Source: Lytechinus variegatus
Lineage: Eukaryota > Echinodermata > Echinoidea > Temnopleuroida > Toxopneustidae
Direction: 5' to 3'
Length of the DNA stretch: 64,000 nucleotides
NCBI RefSeq assembly: GCF_018143015.1
Contig: NC_054758.1
Span: 21,668,501 to 21,732,500 of the forward strand
The notes under the pieces are model-generated. The model searched no databases. It worked only from the letters and a program-made list of their open reading frames with translations, and was not told the DNA's origin. Shown in pieces: positions 1 to 12,579 of the stretch. Position 1 is the stretch's first letter, and each line of letters starts with the position of its first letter. Made by a program: the position numbers and the translations under genes.

Positions 1-2609
1 GGATGACCACGAGAGGGTCATGAAGGTAGGAAGAAGGAAAAGGTTATGAACATTAGGTTTGGGCGTTGCACCATTCAATTGGGGGAATGTGACGTCATCC
101 TACCCGACCCAACACCACCAAAGTTTCCTAGAGCCGCCACTAAGGGAATGGGCTTTATACCTTGGTATAATCAGTTCTGTAAATGATCTTAATTATACAA
201 TATTAATATGTAAAATTTAAGGTATTCAATTTTTGTGATGGTCACACCATGTACATTGTCATGACATGCAGAAACGAATAGATAAGCAAATAAATGAATG
301 AATGAATAAATAAATAAATAAATAATGAATGAATAAATAAATAGATAAATAAATAAATAAATGTGTAGAATTATTGTAGGGGGTGTGGGATTGAATAGGG
401 AGGGGAAGCGGTGGAGGGAGCAAGAGAAAAATTCGACCGAAAAAAAAGTTGTAATAGATTCTTTGATATGTTTGATTTTCGAAATTGACAGAAAGATAGG
501 GAGCGGTAAGAGCATTAGACAGGTAGGGATGTGCGTGTGTGTGTGAAATCAAAATCAAACTCTAAGATTAATTTGAATTTTTTTATAGTGTGAAAAACAT
601 AATCGAAGACAATCTATCAATATGTGTATTATGATGCTTTTTTAATTAACTGTTCGATTTAAAAAAATGAATAGATTTAAAAGAACCAAATCTACCAATC
701 TATGAATATCAAAAGTAAGTAACGTATCAACAGTAACGTAGCTCGATCACAATTTATCTCATTTTTAGAAAATAAAGCAGAATATCAAATAACTTTTTAT
801 TAAGATGTGTTATTGTTGCAAACGTGAAGCTATTAAGCATTTTTGTACCTAGACCGTATAAGAAAATATGGGGGTATATCAACGGGAAATATAACAAACT
901 ATCGCATGTTATTCTTTATTGAAAAGTACGCACTAAGGGGGCGGGGAGGAAATAGATCCGATATAGACATGTTTTTCGCCATCTGAATGAAGAATAGATT
1001 TTAAACATATGCTCTGGTGACATATCGGGTGAAAACATTCTAGCCCTACAAAAGAGCTGTTTGCTTTATTATTAACGAGAGGGTGACGTCAGGCTCCGAT
1101 CGCTGATAAAAACAACATAACAGGTGAAAATGGAAACGCCGGTATCTCGAAATGGCTATGGAATTATGGGTACCATGGAGACTCGTATTTCGGGGTGATA
1201 GGTGGGCGATGGTCAGCGACTGCGGAGAGGGGTTAGGTGATTGAAGTAAACCGTAACATTTGTTTCTGAGTGATCGAGGGGCGGCTCCTGGGTGAAGGGA
1301 GGAAGGGGGGCATGCCAATGAGCGGCCGTCTCTGTGACTTTATTAGTTAGGGGCCGAAAGTGCGGGGGGCTGGATGGGCTTCATTCCGCCACTATTTTCC
1401 AAAACCATGTACAAAATCGTCAAACTGACCATCTGATTGCGATTTCTGCATGGTCAGTCCCCCCCCCCACTTCCGGTTCCGCCCCTCCTATCAAGGCCGT
1501 TCCGCGGCGCCTGTAAGTGATTAACAAAAAAAAGAAGAGAATATGGATGGTGCGGAAGAAGAAAAGAGAAAAGAAGGGCTTCATTATGGGCCATGAAAAC
1601 CATATACTTAACCATATTCCTAAATAGAGAAATATGAAGATTTCTAAGGGATCGTGGGGGTGCGTCATGAAATATACAGCATTTCGTTTGTCATTATAGA
1701 CAAAATATGAGACAGAGGCTATGTTAGCACGATTTGGAGAGGTAACATATGAATTGTAACAGGTAACATCAGGTTATAGTAATCACATAAACTAATGATG
1801 TCAAAAGGGGACCTAGCTAGAAACGAACCTTGAACGCCAATCAATAATATTACACGATTTACGGGATAACTAGAAAAGGGGATTCTTAAATCAGTTCCAA
1901 AGATAACAAATTCCCCGGGGGGCAGTCAAATTCATTGATGTACACATGCGTGCCCATTTTATTTCCAAACATCCCCTAAACGATTTTTTTTCTCTGTGTG
2001 CAAAATAACCCCCTAAATAAGTTTTCGAGGGCTTTATTAACACATTTTGGCGTCAAAACAAGTTGTCGCCAGAATATGACTCCGGGGAAAAAAACATACC
2101 CTAAACACCTCTGACTAGTCTTTAAAAAAAGCTTTGGAAAAAATACCCTAAATACGTTTGATACCGCGATTAACAATTGATCAATCAGTCTTTAAAAACC
2201 ACTCTTTTTCTTGAAAATCGTGGCTCGCGTACAAAACTGAAAAAAACCAACCTTTAAACGCAGAAATGACTGCCCCTCCCGGGACAGATTCAACAATTGA
2301 ATTGAAAGAACTACTAAATATGCTGAACATGTAGTTATTACCGCGATTCTGCCAAAATATTCATATATATTTTGTAGCTATTGCTGTAAACAATGTGTAT
2401 AGTTTTAGTCTTGCTTTATCATCTTTGTATGTATGTGTGTGGGGGTGTGGTTGTTTGTGCATATTTTACATTGCATTTTTATAAAGGGCCCCAATGAAGT
2501 CCAGTTTCTCTGCTGATTAAGCTATCCTTTTTAAATATGTGTGACAAATAAATTACTCATGTAAATTACAACATCATCTTACTTACAGCCACGTAGGCCT
2601 AGAGAGGGA
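1..2609. other. intergenic, no gene seen
   Basis: I see no coding exon, RNA gene or well-bounded element here. Positions 271-363 are a short AAAT/GAAT simple repeat, and its antisense reading gives only low-complexity Phe/Tyr/Ile-rich frames. Short poly-C (about 1457-1466) and A/T-rich tracts are present. Open frames are under 110 codons and unlike any family I know. Confidence 0.6.
271..363. repeat. (AAAT/GAAT)n microsatellite
   Basis: Tetranucleotide-rich stretch of alternating AAAT, GAAT and AGAT units with no other content. Confidence 0.85.
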
Positions 2610-2905
2610 CAGTAGCGTACCCAGGATTTTCCACGGGGGGGGGGGGGCAAAAAAATGACAAAAAAGGTCTTCAACCACAAATAAAGGATTTTGTGCTAGA
2701 AAGAAAATTGACAAGCAAAAAAAAGGTCCTCAACACAATATAAAGGACACTTCACAGCAGAAAAAAAATTGACAAGCAAAAAAAAAAAAAAAAAAAAGGT
2801 CTCCAACTTCTCGTCAGGGGGGGAGGGGCAGGGATAGATCCCTGCATGGGTTGTGACTCGTCATGGTGGGGGGGGGGGAGTCTGCCCCCCGTAGGTACGC
2901 TAGTG
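2610..2905. mobile_element. hAT-like non-autonomous DNA element
   Basis: The ends read CAGTAGCGTACC and GGTACGCTAGTG, inverted repeats matching at 11 of 12 positions. They are flanked by GAGAGGGA (2602-2609) and GAGAGGGG (2906-2913), a 7/8 match for an 8-bp target duplication. CAG-type termini with 8-bp duplications are typical of the hAT superfamily. The 296-bp interior is poly-G, poly-A and short direct repeats with no transposase, so it would depend on a partner in trans. Confidence 0.65.
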
Positions 2906-3189
2906 GAGAGGGGTGGTGTGGAGGGGAGAGAAAGGAGAAGGGTAAGAGGGAGAGAGAGATATATTAAAAATGAGCCTGTATCTGTTGAAAGTATCACCAT
3001 TTAAATGATATTCCAGTACGTCATGAATCATAGCACCCTATCTCATATCTTCTCACACATTCGCTAAAATTTCATTCCTTTCAAGACATCCGCTCTCACA
3101 CCAAACAACGGATCACATCACATCACATCATACAACTCAAATGTCAAAGACCTTTCTTTACCTTTCAACTCACACCTCAGTCTAATATT

Positions 3190-3720
3190 AAAGGGATTGT
3201 CCAGACTGGAGATATAGTATATCTCAATAAATAGAGTAAAATCTACAGAGCAAAATGCTGAAAATTTGATCTAAATCGGATTCTAGTCAGGCATGTCTTG
3301 AATATTCATTAGGTGGGCTGATGATGTCATCCACTTTTTCTTATGTATTTTGTTATATGAAATTAGGTTTATTCAATTTTTTTCTACCAAGAACTAAAAC
3401 AATCGGATTAATAACCGATTAAGTGCATTAGTTATTCATTGCCCCCAACTTGTTTTACATTATGGGAGACTCTGACGCATGTATGAAAATTTGAAACAAT
3501 CATGATTTCATGTAATAACATAAGAAAAAAGAAAGTGGGGATATGACATCATCAGCCCGGCCAACTAATGAATATTCATGACGAAGTGCATACAACCGTT
3601 TTCACAAAATATTGACAGACTTCAGAATTCAATAACTTCGTTATTTATCATTAGATTTTGATGAAATTTTCAGCATTTTGCTTTGTGAATTTTACTCTAT
3701 TCTATAGATATCTATAGAAT
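3190..3720. mobile_element. inverted-repeat element (MITE)
   Basis: Left and right arms are long imperfect inverted repeats: the left arm has ATAGAGTAAAATCTAC then GCTGAAAATTTGATC, and the right arm holds the reverse complements. Inner arm blocks with a TATTCATTAG motif and 'gatgatgtcatc' are also mirrored. No protein is encoded. The right tip seems cut off by the element that starts at 3722. Confidence 0.65.
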
Positions 3721-3721
3721 A

Positions 3722-4329
3722 AAGGGCACGTCCAACCAAGAAAATTTTTGATTAGAATCAATAGAGAAAAATCCAACAAGTATAATTCTGAAAATTTCAT
3801 CAAAATCGGATGTCAAATGAGAAAGTTATGGCATTTTAAAATTTCGCTTATTTTTCACAAAATAGTTATATGAACAAGTTAGCAACATGCAAATAAGAGA
3901 GTCGATGATGTTCCTCGCTATTTCTTTTGGTTTTTTTATTGTCTGAATTACACAATATTTCATTTTTTACAAATTTGACGATAGGGACCAACTTGACTAA
4001 ACCATAACATGTTAAAACAATGGCAATTCCACATGTTCAGAGAGAATCAAAACTTTCTTTCACATGACAAAAAGGGGAAAATCAGAATAATTCATATTTC
4101 ATACAATAAAATACAAAAGAAATATTGAGTGGATGACATCATCAGTTCCCGGGTCAGTTCCCTTGCATACAGACCAGGATAACAGTTTTGTGAAATTAAG
4201 CACAATTTCAAAATGTCATATCTTTCTTATTTTACATCCGATTTTGATGAAATTTTCAGTGATATGCTTGTTGGATATTTTCTCTTTTTATTCAACTCAA
4301 CTTTCTGTTGGGGTGGACTTGTCCTTTAA
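3722..4329. mobile_element. inverted-repeat element (MITE), AAAGGACAAGTCC family
   Basis: The termini are a TAAAGG-CACGTCCAACC-like left end and its inverted counterpart GGTGGACTTGTCCTTTA on the right. Both arms carry TTTCATCAAAATCGGATG-like blocks in opposite orientation and a mirrored 'gatgacatcatc' core. About 600 bp, non-coding. The element at 6718-7082 belongs to the same family. Confidence 0.7.
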
Positions 4330-5169
4330 ATCATACCGTATTAACAGTGGTATCTAGGCCTACTGTCCCCTCTCCTCTTGTAACTTATATCCCCAATTCT
4401 CTTTTCTCAAGCAACAGAGTGCAGTACACAAGCATGTATACACCTTTTTTTCTGATTTGTTGCTTCTCGTTTAAATATACCTTTAATATTGAATGTAGAC
4501 AAAGGAAGAAAAGTTTATATGTAGCCTACCTACCATAGATTCCAATATTTATATGTGGATTAATTTGCTTTGATTCTATTAACCATTTTGTTGTTTTGTG
4601 CTTTTTGCTCCCTTAGAAATTGCTTTCTTATAATTTCAATTGAAATTGAGAATAATCCAATTATTATGGATTTCAATTAATACACTTCGAATTTAATCTT
4701 AAACTACTCTCATAATTCTCCGCCAAGCCCATCCCCTCTTATTCTCTTCTTCCTCTCACTTTACCTCGTCCCCTTCTATCTCCCTCTCTACCCCTCTCTC
4801 TTCCTCCATCACCCTCTGATCTCCCTCCTCCCTCTCTTCCATCCTAAACTCCACCCCCTCTGTTTCATTCCGCGACTCTGTTGTATATCTTTCATACACA
4901 TTATTTTGTGTCCTTTTTATATATTTCGTATGAATACGAAAATGAAAAAAATGTAAAGACGATCAGTTTACAGTTGTTTTGTAAGATGAATGAAGTGCAT
5001 TTTATTATTGCCCACTGATACCACAAGTACAATGTTCTAATTTTACAAATCATTCTCATATGACATTATCAATTTTAAATACCACATTGCCAGAACGTTA
5101 CGTATCAAATAATATAAAATCTGAGGAAATATAATTGCAACAGAAGAGAAATGTCTGGCTCAAGCCAAG
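4330..5169. other. intergenic, no gene seen
   Basis: A/T-rich sequence with a pyrimidine-rich tract at about 4720-4865 (CTC/CCT runs). No exon, RNA or bounded repeat was recognised. Confidence 0.5.
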
Positions 5170-5728
5170 GCCCTGTGTCACATCGTTTCCCGCAAGCCGT
5201 GCGACAAACAAAGTTTGGAACATGTTCAAAACTTGTCTGCGTGCGAATCAGGCTTGCGAGGGCTCCTGCATACGGAGCCTTAAAGTGCCATTGACTTGAC
5301 GAGATACGTTATCTCGCCAAGTCGACTAATAAAAGGTTATATGTCGACATGGCGAGATATTTGGACTCTCGCCGGGCCTAGGACACTTCATATCTTGCCA
5401 TGTCGACGTATGTTTTACAAGTCGACTTGGCAAGTTATGATATCTTGCTATGTTGACAAATCGCTTTATAAGTCAACTGGGCGAGATACTTTATTTTGCC
5501 ATGTCGACATAATGTTATAATGTCGACATGGCAAAATAAAGTATCTCGCCAAGTGATCAAGTCAATGAATGGCAGTTTAAAGGCCCCGTACCTGCAAGCA
5601 AATGCGAGTAAGATACTGTCAATGCGGCGAACCTGCGGGTGGCAACAATAGTTTCCTGCAAGTCGCATGCAAGTCTTGCACAGGACAATGTGTTAGGGTC
5701 AATTAACAAACAAAACTCACAGTCCTGT
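5170..5728. mobile_element. composite palindromic element
   Basis: An inner element (5282-5581) has mirrored ends, TAAAGTGCCATTGACTTGA on the left and its inverted form TCAATGAATGGCAGTTTAAA on the right. It contains repeated GTCGACATGGCGAGATA-type words in both orientations. It sits inside flanks with shared GCAAGTC/GCTTGCG words and GTGTCAC-like edges, suggesting one small element inside another. No coding potential. Confidence 0.5.
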
Positions 5729-5887
5729 GCCCCGTGACACAAAACTTAGCGATGAATAGCAAATATGAGAGAACACTTCTGATTGGTTCCTGGACAGAAT
5801 CTTGAACCAAATGCATGTGTTACATTGACCTTGATTGGACAGTTCATTTAGCGATTGATCGCTAATCTATGTGTTACAGAGCCCAGG
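5729..5887. mobile_element. MITE, GTGACACAAAACTTAGCGAT family
   Basis: The ends GTGACACAAAACTTAGCGAT and ATCGCTAATCTATGTGTTAC are imperfect inverted repeats; the interior has TTCTGATTGGTTCCTGG. A relative in the opposite orientation lies inside another MITE at 50490-50646. About 160 bp, non-coding. Confidence 0.7.
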
Positions 5888-6717
5888 TGTTTCACAGAGA
5901 ATTTAGTACGAATCAAAGATGTACTCACTTGGCAATGATGTAAATGAAACAAATAATGCACAGGTGTAAGTGTGCCATGACGATAATTGGCACTCTAGGG
6001 TATCTAAGATTGCACAAGGTACAAGAAGTGCTTGCGGACTGCTTTAAGTAGCAAAACATTGTACCTACCCCTGATGACTGGATCGCTAGTAAAATCATTA
6101 CCTATACATTATTTGTTTTATAGAATGGGTTGATATGGATACATGTACACTAACAGTCTTCAGAGCCTAATATAGTCAATGTATGCTACATACCATTTTG
6201 CACACAAGGGATGTTTTGAAAATATATATCAACGCTAATTTTCTGTGATGTCGCAAAAGCCTTAAATAGTGGATTGGCCACCAAAATGTGAGAGGTTAGT
6301 CTGACACAGCGATTGAAAAGCGAACATGCTTTTGCACACACAAATGTATATATTGCTCATGAGTACTTTTCAGAATGAATATGAACAAATTCAATACATA
6401 GAATTGCAATTTACTGGTTTGAGGTTAAATCAGCGATAATCATACAGTGCAAATGTAAAGTCTTTTTGAGTTGTATTTAAAACGAAATTCGTAAATTCCA
6501 GCACAGCAAGACCATAGAATATTCAATAATGAAGATGAATACTTATTAATGGAACAACATTGCTATGTTATTGAAACAGCTTTAGAAAGTAGCATGTATA
6601 GAATAGGGAATATTTTTCAAAGAATTATGCCCCATACAGAACATGCACTCAAGAAGTCTTTGGTTATGTCTCACAGTACATTGAAACAAACTAAATTTCA
6701 GTACAGGTAACCATTAT

Positions 6718-7082
6718 AAAAGGACAAGTCCATCCCAACAAAAAGTTTATTTGAATAGTTCAGAGAAAAGTCCAACAAGCATAACACTGAAAATTTCATC
6801 AAAATCGGATGTGAAATAAGAAAGTTATGACATTTTAATGTTTTGCTTAATTACACAAAACAGTTATATGCACATCCCAGTTGGTATGCAAATGAGGAAA
6901 CTGATGACATCACTCACTCATTGTTTTACATTTAATGGCTCAGTCAAGTTCGTCCTTACTTTCAAGTCTGTAGAAATTTCTTATCTTACATCCGACTTTG
7001 ATGAATTTTTCAGCATTATGCTTGTCTTATTTTTCGCTATTGATTCAAAACAATTTTTTTTCTGAGGTGGACTTGACCTTTA
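6718..7082. mobile_element. MITE, AAAGGACAAGTCC family
   Basis: Begins AAAGGACAAGTCCATCCC and ends GAGGTGGACTTGACCTTT, inverted relative to each other. The arms carry TTTCATCAAAATCGGATG and its inverted counterpart, and the core has 'ctgatgacatcac'. Same family as 3722-4329. Confidence 0.75.
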
Positions 7083-7390
7083 ATGACTAGTATTCCAACT
7101 AAAATCCAAAATCCATCCTAAATTCCGAAGTTCATTGCTAATTCAGAGAGTAAAATGATGAATTCTCGACAAGAATCGATAGGCTATTCTTTCAGAAACA
7201 AGATAGTGCATTGAAAAAGGTATACTAACTTCTTATTTTTATTTCTCCTCTAAATCTGTGATCATGTGCAATATTAGTATACACAGAATAAATTTGAATG
7301 AAGGGATAGTTTGAGTGAGATCAGTCATCTAAGAAGATTTTAAATAGACCAAATTTTCCATTTATCTGCAGACACATAAAATATTTATAT

Positions 7391-7908
7391 AAACCCCTCA
7401 AAAAAAGTTCTGCAACTGAGTGCTAATAAATTTCTTAGTGTGCCATCATCATATGTAAAAGTGGTATCATTGGAAAGTATGATTATTCCTCTTTACAATC
7501 ATGTGTCATTTGTAATGCTAGTGTTATCATGAAATACACAGACATGATAATACGCAGCAATATTAGAAATGAAATGTTGCAAAATTCGTCGTTTCCAATA
7601 GCGAATTTCCAATTGTTTCGAGGATGGATCGAGTGCATTCACTGTCACCGGCCGGCCTGCATGGTGGAAATTCTATAGAAATGGAGACTCTTGTTAGAAA
7701 TCAATGCATTTTGCAACATTTCACTTCTGACTTTTCTCAATGTTCAGGGTGATTGCATATTCCATGATTACATAATCACAGCAAATGGCATGTCATTGTA
7801 AAGAATAATTCAGCTTTCCAATGAAACCAGTTTCATCTTTTATACTTCATTAACCAAACAGATATCATCCCCCAAAACTGAGTTGCAAAACTTTTTTTGA
7901 GGGGTTTA
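7391..7908. mobile_element. MITE with AAACCCCTCAAAAAAAGTT ends
   Basis: Termini AAACCCCTCAAAAAAAGTT and its near-perfect inverted copy AACTTTTTTTGAGGGGTTT, flanked by AT-rich TATAT/ATATT sequence. Mirrored inner blocks include GCAACATTTCA near 7705 and its counterpart near 7570. 518 bp, non-coding; frames inside it are accidental. Confidence 0.8.
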
Positions 7909-10062
7909 TATTTAAAAAAGCAGAGAAACTCAGTCTCATTGGATAAGAAACTAACAGTAATTGTACATGTACTGACAGAACAGAAAGGTTGTTAAGGCTA
8001 ACAATGCATAACAGAGGCCATGTAACAACCAGTGATGTCACAGCGATGCCTAATAATACAACAATGCACCACTTACACATCAAATAAATGTATTGACTTA
8101 ACTATCCAAAAGATGTGACAACATTTCTGTGTGGCTGGCACTGATTGTTTTATCTAGTTATCAAAAAAGTGCATAAGAAAATAGCACATTCGGAATAGCA
8201 CTCAAAGACATTGATAGCACATTAACAATAAATAAAATGTATAATGATGATGATACAGCTCAAAGAGAAATATATGTGACCATTATCCCACGCTCTAAGA
8301 TATACATTGTAGCTAACAAAGGTATTATCTATAATTTCTGAAATAAAAAGAAGGCATTCTCTTTACGAGGGCAAACAATAATCGAATGACCAAGATAATA
8401 TTTATATTATATTCGTAAAATACCAGGAGAGGATGTTCCAATATGATAAGCATAATATAAAAAAATTTACTAAAAAAAAAATTAATATCATCTTGTGTGC
8501 ATTGTTTATAAACTCACTCAAGCTTGCAAGTAGAGATTGATTAACAAAATATATATATAATATATCTGGAAAGTTTGTTAAAAAGATATTGTGAACTGCA
8601 CATAGCTACTAGAAATGAATTCTGCCCCATCGATCTGAAAGGCATCACATATTTAAGGGCTCAGGAAGAATACTGCCCTCTAGAATCCAATATTGTACAG
8701 GCAATAGGGAAAAATAAAAATTTTGTCTATGATAGTTGGTCAACACACAATGGCACATGCACCTACAAACACATGCATAAATTGTAGAAGCGGCACCTGG
8801 GCATATTGAAAGGATTTTTTTTTTTTGGGGGGGGGGGGAACGGGGGGCAGGACAAATAACATTATGTGACTAATCCATTAATAAGATATTTTTTTTTCTC
8901 CCTTATTACATACCTTGGCCTGCCCCCCCCAAGCATATGATCTCCCAAAATACACCAACCTACATGGGGTTAAACAAAACCATGGGGTGTGCCCCCTCTC
9001 CCCTGGGATGCAGCCCCTACATAATTCTACGTGATAAATACATCAAATGTAAAATTTTTTAAAAAATAGTCGAGTACTGTCTAATGTACATTTACAAGGG
9101 AAAAAATAAAAGGGAAAGAACCATACACTTTCAATCGATCTGATTTCATACAATGTACAAATGTCTAATTTTCAACCAAAACTTATATACCTGTGCTGCA
9201 CTTTTTAATCTTTTGCTTTAAAGATACCATCTTAATCTTTCGTTTCTTTTAAGAGATGGTAATGTTTAAGAAGAACTCCTTCATTTTATCTATTCATCTT
9301 TATATTTTTAGAAAAGGATACATATTTACACATATATGCAACACAGAAGCATTATTTCAGTAATATTTATGTTCCTATTTCATTCAGTGCTTAAAGTTAA
9401 ATTATACTTTTGGCAGGCTACAAGAAACAATTCATTTTTGTCCTTTTTTTAGCCTAAACATTTTTTTGTCCTATTTATAACATGTCACTTTCCCGATAAA
9501 GGCAACCTAAAACATGCTTTATTTCTTTTCCTTTATATCTAATATGAAATGGCTGATAGTAAAACAACTATTTTTGCCCCTTGATAAATGGACCCAAAAA
9601 TCTTACAAATTACATTGAGTTTTTAAAAAAGTACTTTTGCAAAAAGAAATGACAGATACTCTAAAATGTTCTGCTCAGGGAATGGGTTGGGTTTATTGTA
9701 CGCTAACATAGGTAAAAAGAAGTCCCTCTTTCATAATTAATCAGTTCAAGACAAATATTCTTTTTGCAACCAAGACGGATTATATGCCAATGTTTCAGGA
9801 AAATTTACTGAAACATCACTCTTAAATAATAATGTGCCTTCCGCACTCCTTGTGGACATTTTCAGCAATTGGCCATCTAGTTTAAAGAGTGGTGAGAAGC
9901 AAAGGAAGATAAAGCTCTTGCCTGAGGATGAAGTGCTATGTCAGGACTAAAATAAAATAAGTGCATTGATCAGCCCATTTCAAAAAAAAATTCAGAGAAT
10001 TCAGCAGTTTTCTTTTGATCATCAATAACCAATTAATCATTGAGTAATTACATTCATCCAAA
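7909..10062. other. intergenic, no gene seen
   Basis: A/T-rich sequence with a T-run followed by a G-run near 8817-8840 and a poly-C run near 8925, probably remains of poly-G-containing elements. No exon matching the neighbouring gene and no RNA gene was recognised. It lies downstream of the dioxygenase 3' end. Confidence 0.5.
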
Positions 10063-10546
10063 GGGCCCGGTCTTACAAAGAGTTGCGATTAATCCCAACA
10101 ACCACAACCATGGACGCTAGAATTGCCAACATCTAAAATGCAGATTTGTTCAAAATATTTTCTAGATATGATGTATGTTCATACATACATCGTTCTCTTG
10201 AAGATTCAGTGCGATTCTCTTTGTTTCCTTCGGCAAGAAATTTGTCCACATTGTGCTGCACTCGACCCAGGTGAGGTGAATTGGTACCTGGCAGGAATTT
10301 ATTCCTTGAAATGCCACCGCGCTGTAAAAGGCTGCGGGGCTAAAGCCAGGGTAATAATATCCAATGAAGCGCATAGGGACGCATTTGGCAGTGATATGCG
10401 TTATATAAGCATGTTGGTATTATCATTATTATTTGTTTGCTAAGGAGATCGTGCAAATTTCTTGTAGAAAAAAATGATGGTATGAATGGATTTCCATCCA
10501 GTTGAGATTGATTGAACCAATCATAATTCTTTGTAAGACCGGGCCC
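10063..10546. mobile_element. MITE with GGGCCCGGTCTTACAAAG ends, carrying a SINE
   Basis: The ends GGGCCCGGTCTTACAAAG and its inverted copy CTTTGTAAGACCGGGCCC are perfect inverted repeats. Subterminal 'gttgcgattaatcc' is mirrored. The middle (about 10222-10440) is a tRNA-derived SINE body with GCTGCACTCGACCCAGGTGA and a TATATAAGCATGTTGG tail, so the element was hit by a SINE. A relative without the SINE is at 18085-18357. Confidence 0.8.
10222..10440 (+). mobile_element. SINE body fragment inside a MITE
   Basis: Shares CACATTGTGCTGCACTCGAC, the TGGTACCTGGCAGGAATTTA block and the GCG-TATATAAGCATGTTGG tail with the fuller SINE at 10917-11216. It lacks the tRNA-like head with A and B boxes, so it is 5'-truncated. 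It ends in an ATT-rich tail. Confidence 0.75.
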
Positions 10547-10672
10547 AAAATATCTCAATGTCAATACATTTCATCCAATCATCTTCATTTCAAATTACGA
10601 TTTCTAAAAACAAGTTACCTAATATAATATTGCAGGTAAAAAATCTGATATACATGTAGAAATAGTTCTTGT

Positions 10673-10837
10673 CTAGTACGTTGCATATAGTCTCTTCTCA
10701 AGGTACTCCAAGCTATTTACTGGAGGGTACTTGTTGCTTCCGTCGACGCATTCGATGATCTCGTCATCATCTGGATGACCAAAGAAGACAATGGATTGCC
10801 TGGGTTCAGAAGTCTTAGGCATGATAACCCGATGTAC
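10673..10837 (-). CDS. dioxygenase exon 7 (residues 257-310)
   Basis: Acceptor ATCAACAG; starts VHRVIMP with the third iron ligand H258, then PRQSIVFF with R269 and S271. The tail ends YATY and a TAG stop at 10675-10673. No clear AATAAA was found just downstream on the minus strand, so the 3' UTR end is unknown. Confidence 0.95.
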   Translation of the reverse strand, partial: VHRVIMPKTSEPRQSIVFFGHPDDDEIIECVDGSNKYPPVNSLEYLEKRLYATY

Positions 10838-12544
10838 CTGTTGATAACAAAATACATTTGAAATTATTAAATGTTGAAATTGCTAAATTCCCAATAGAAT
10901 GTTTGTAACTTTGTAAATGTGGAGCGTTGTGGCCCAGTGGATTAGTCTTCGGACTTTGAAACAGAGGGTCGTGGGTTTGAATCCCAGCCATGGCGTAATT
11001 TCCTTCAGCAAGAAATTTATCCACATTGTGCTGCACTCGACCCAGGTGAGGTAAATGGGTACCTGGCAGGAATTTAAATGAATAATATCAAATGCCATCG
11101 TGCTGTGAAAGGCTGCGGGGCAAAAGCCAGGGTAGTAATATCCAATTAAGCGCATAGGGATGCATTTGGCGGTGATATGCGCTATATAAGCATGTTGGTA
11201 TTATTAAATTATTATTTATTTTTACTGGTAGTAGCTTGTTCGAGCAGTCAGAGTTAAACCAGGAAAAAAAAAACAATTTTATGCAGGTGAATATCTAGGG
11301 ACCATTGGCAACATTTCAACTATTAAGTCAAGGGAAATAACATAAGCTTTGTATTCCATGGTTTTATATAACTGCTCCTACTCTGTTCTTGATGATTATT
11401 CAAATCATGGAAGATCGACTAACACGGAATCACAGACTGTAGACAAGTTTAACGCCTCAGGCAGTTTCGCCTCCATTACATGATTCAAAATAGCAGCAGT
11501 GCTGACTTTGTAAATGACTATTAAATAATTATTCACAAATCTGACTTTAACTGACCATTGACCTTGATCATATGGCTTGAAACGTGTGCACCCTTATGCT
11601 CAGGTTTCATCCACTAGATCCATAAACTTTCAAGTTAGGTTGATATTCAAAACAAACCTACAACATTGACCCTCAATGACATTTTACCTTAATCAAGTGA
11701 CATAAAACTCACGCAAGACAGTCAGTGATACTCAATTACCCTTAGGTCCAAGTTTTCTGAACTAGATCCAAAAACTTTCAAAGTTATGACATTTCCAAAA
11801 ATTAACATGGTCATGAACCATAATAACTTTTGAACCTTAATCATGTGACCTTAAACTCGTGCAAGATAATTAATATTACTTGATTAACCTTAAGTCAATA
11901 TTTCATGAACTAGGTCTATATACTTTCTTAGTTATGATGACATAAAAAAAATAAGCCTTACTTAAGATTTCAATGTTGACCACAGCACCGCTGTATCAAA
12001 AACAGTGTCTATCGACTTGCTCTACTATGCAGATGAGATAAACATTTTAACCGTTTTCTTCCTGTGTTAATGTATATGTATTTTATGTTATCTAGGCCCA
12101 CCTAACAGTATCCAATATACTGATGGGGGCTAACCTGTTCAATAAAGACAAAGTCAATAAATAAAATAAAATACGTCATTTTGATGGGTCATTAGAATGA
12201 TCACACACGCTTGAAATACCTTTGAAACAGTCCTCATGCCCTCATCTATGCCTTGGGCATGTTAGAACAGTTCCAAAGGTGCCTTGTGGTATAATTCTTA
12301 CTACTGCCCTCAGTGATGTGTATCGTTGTTATTATCATCATTTTTACTTACTGAAGCGATGAGTTTGTCTGCTGTCCACATTTGCATAAGATCCCCAAGA
12401 TTGACGATGACTGCATCTTCTACCGGCTTGGCTGATATCCAATCACCTTCAACATCTTGAACCTAGTTACAAGGAATAAAAGAAATGATTATACTACTTC
12501 TACTACTAACACTGCTGCTGCTGCTGCTGCTACTACTGCTACTT

Positions 12545-12579
<35 letters not shown>

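Noticed and set aside
10123-10443. 106-codon frame in the 10-kb MITE
   Set aside because: Lies over a SINE inserted in a MITE; the residues derive from the SINE body, and related copies do not keep the frame.
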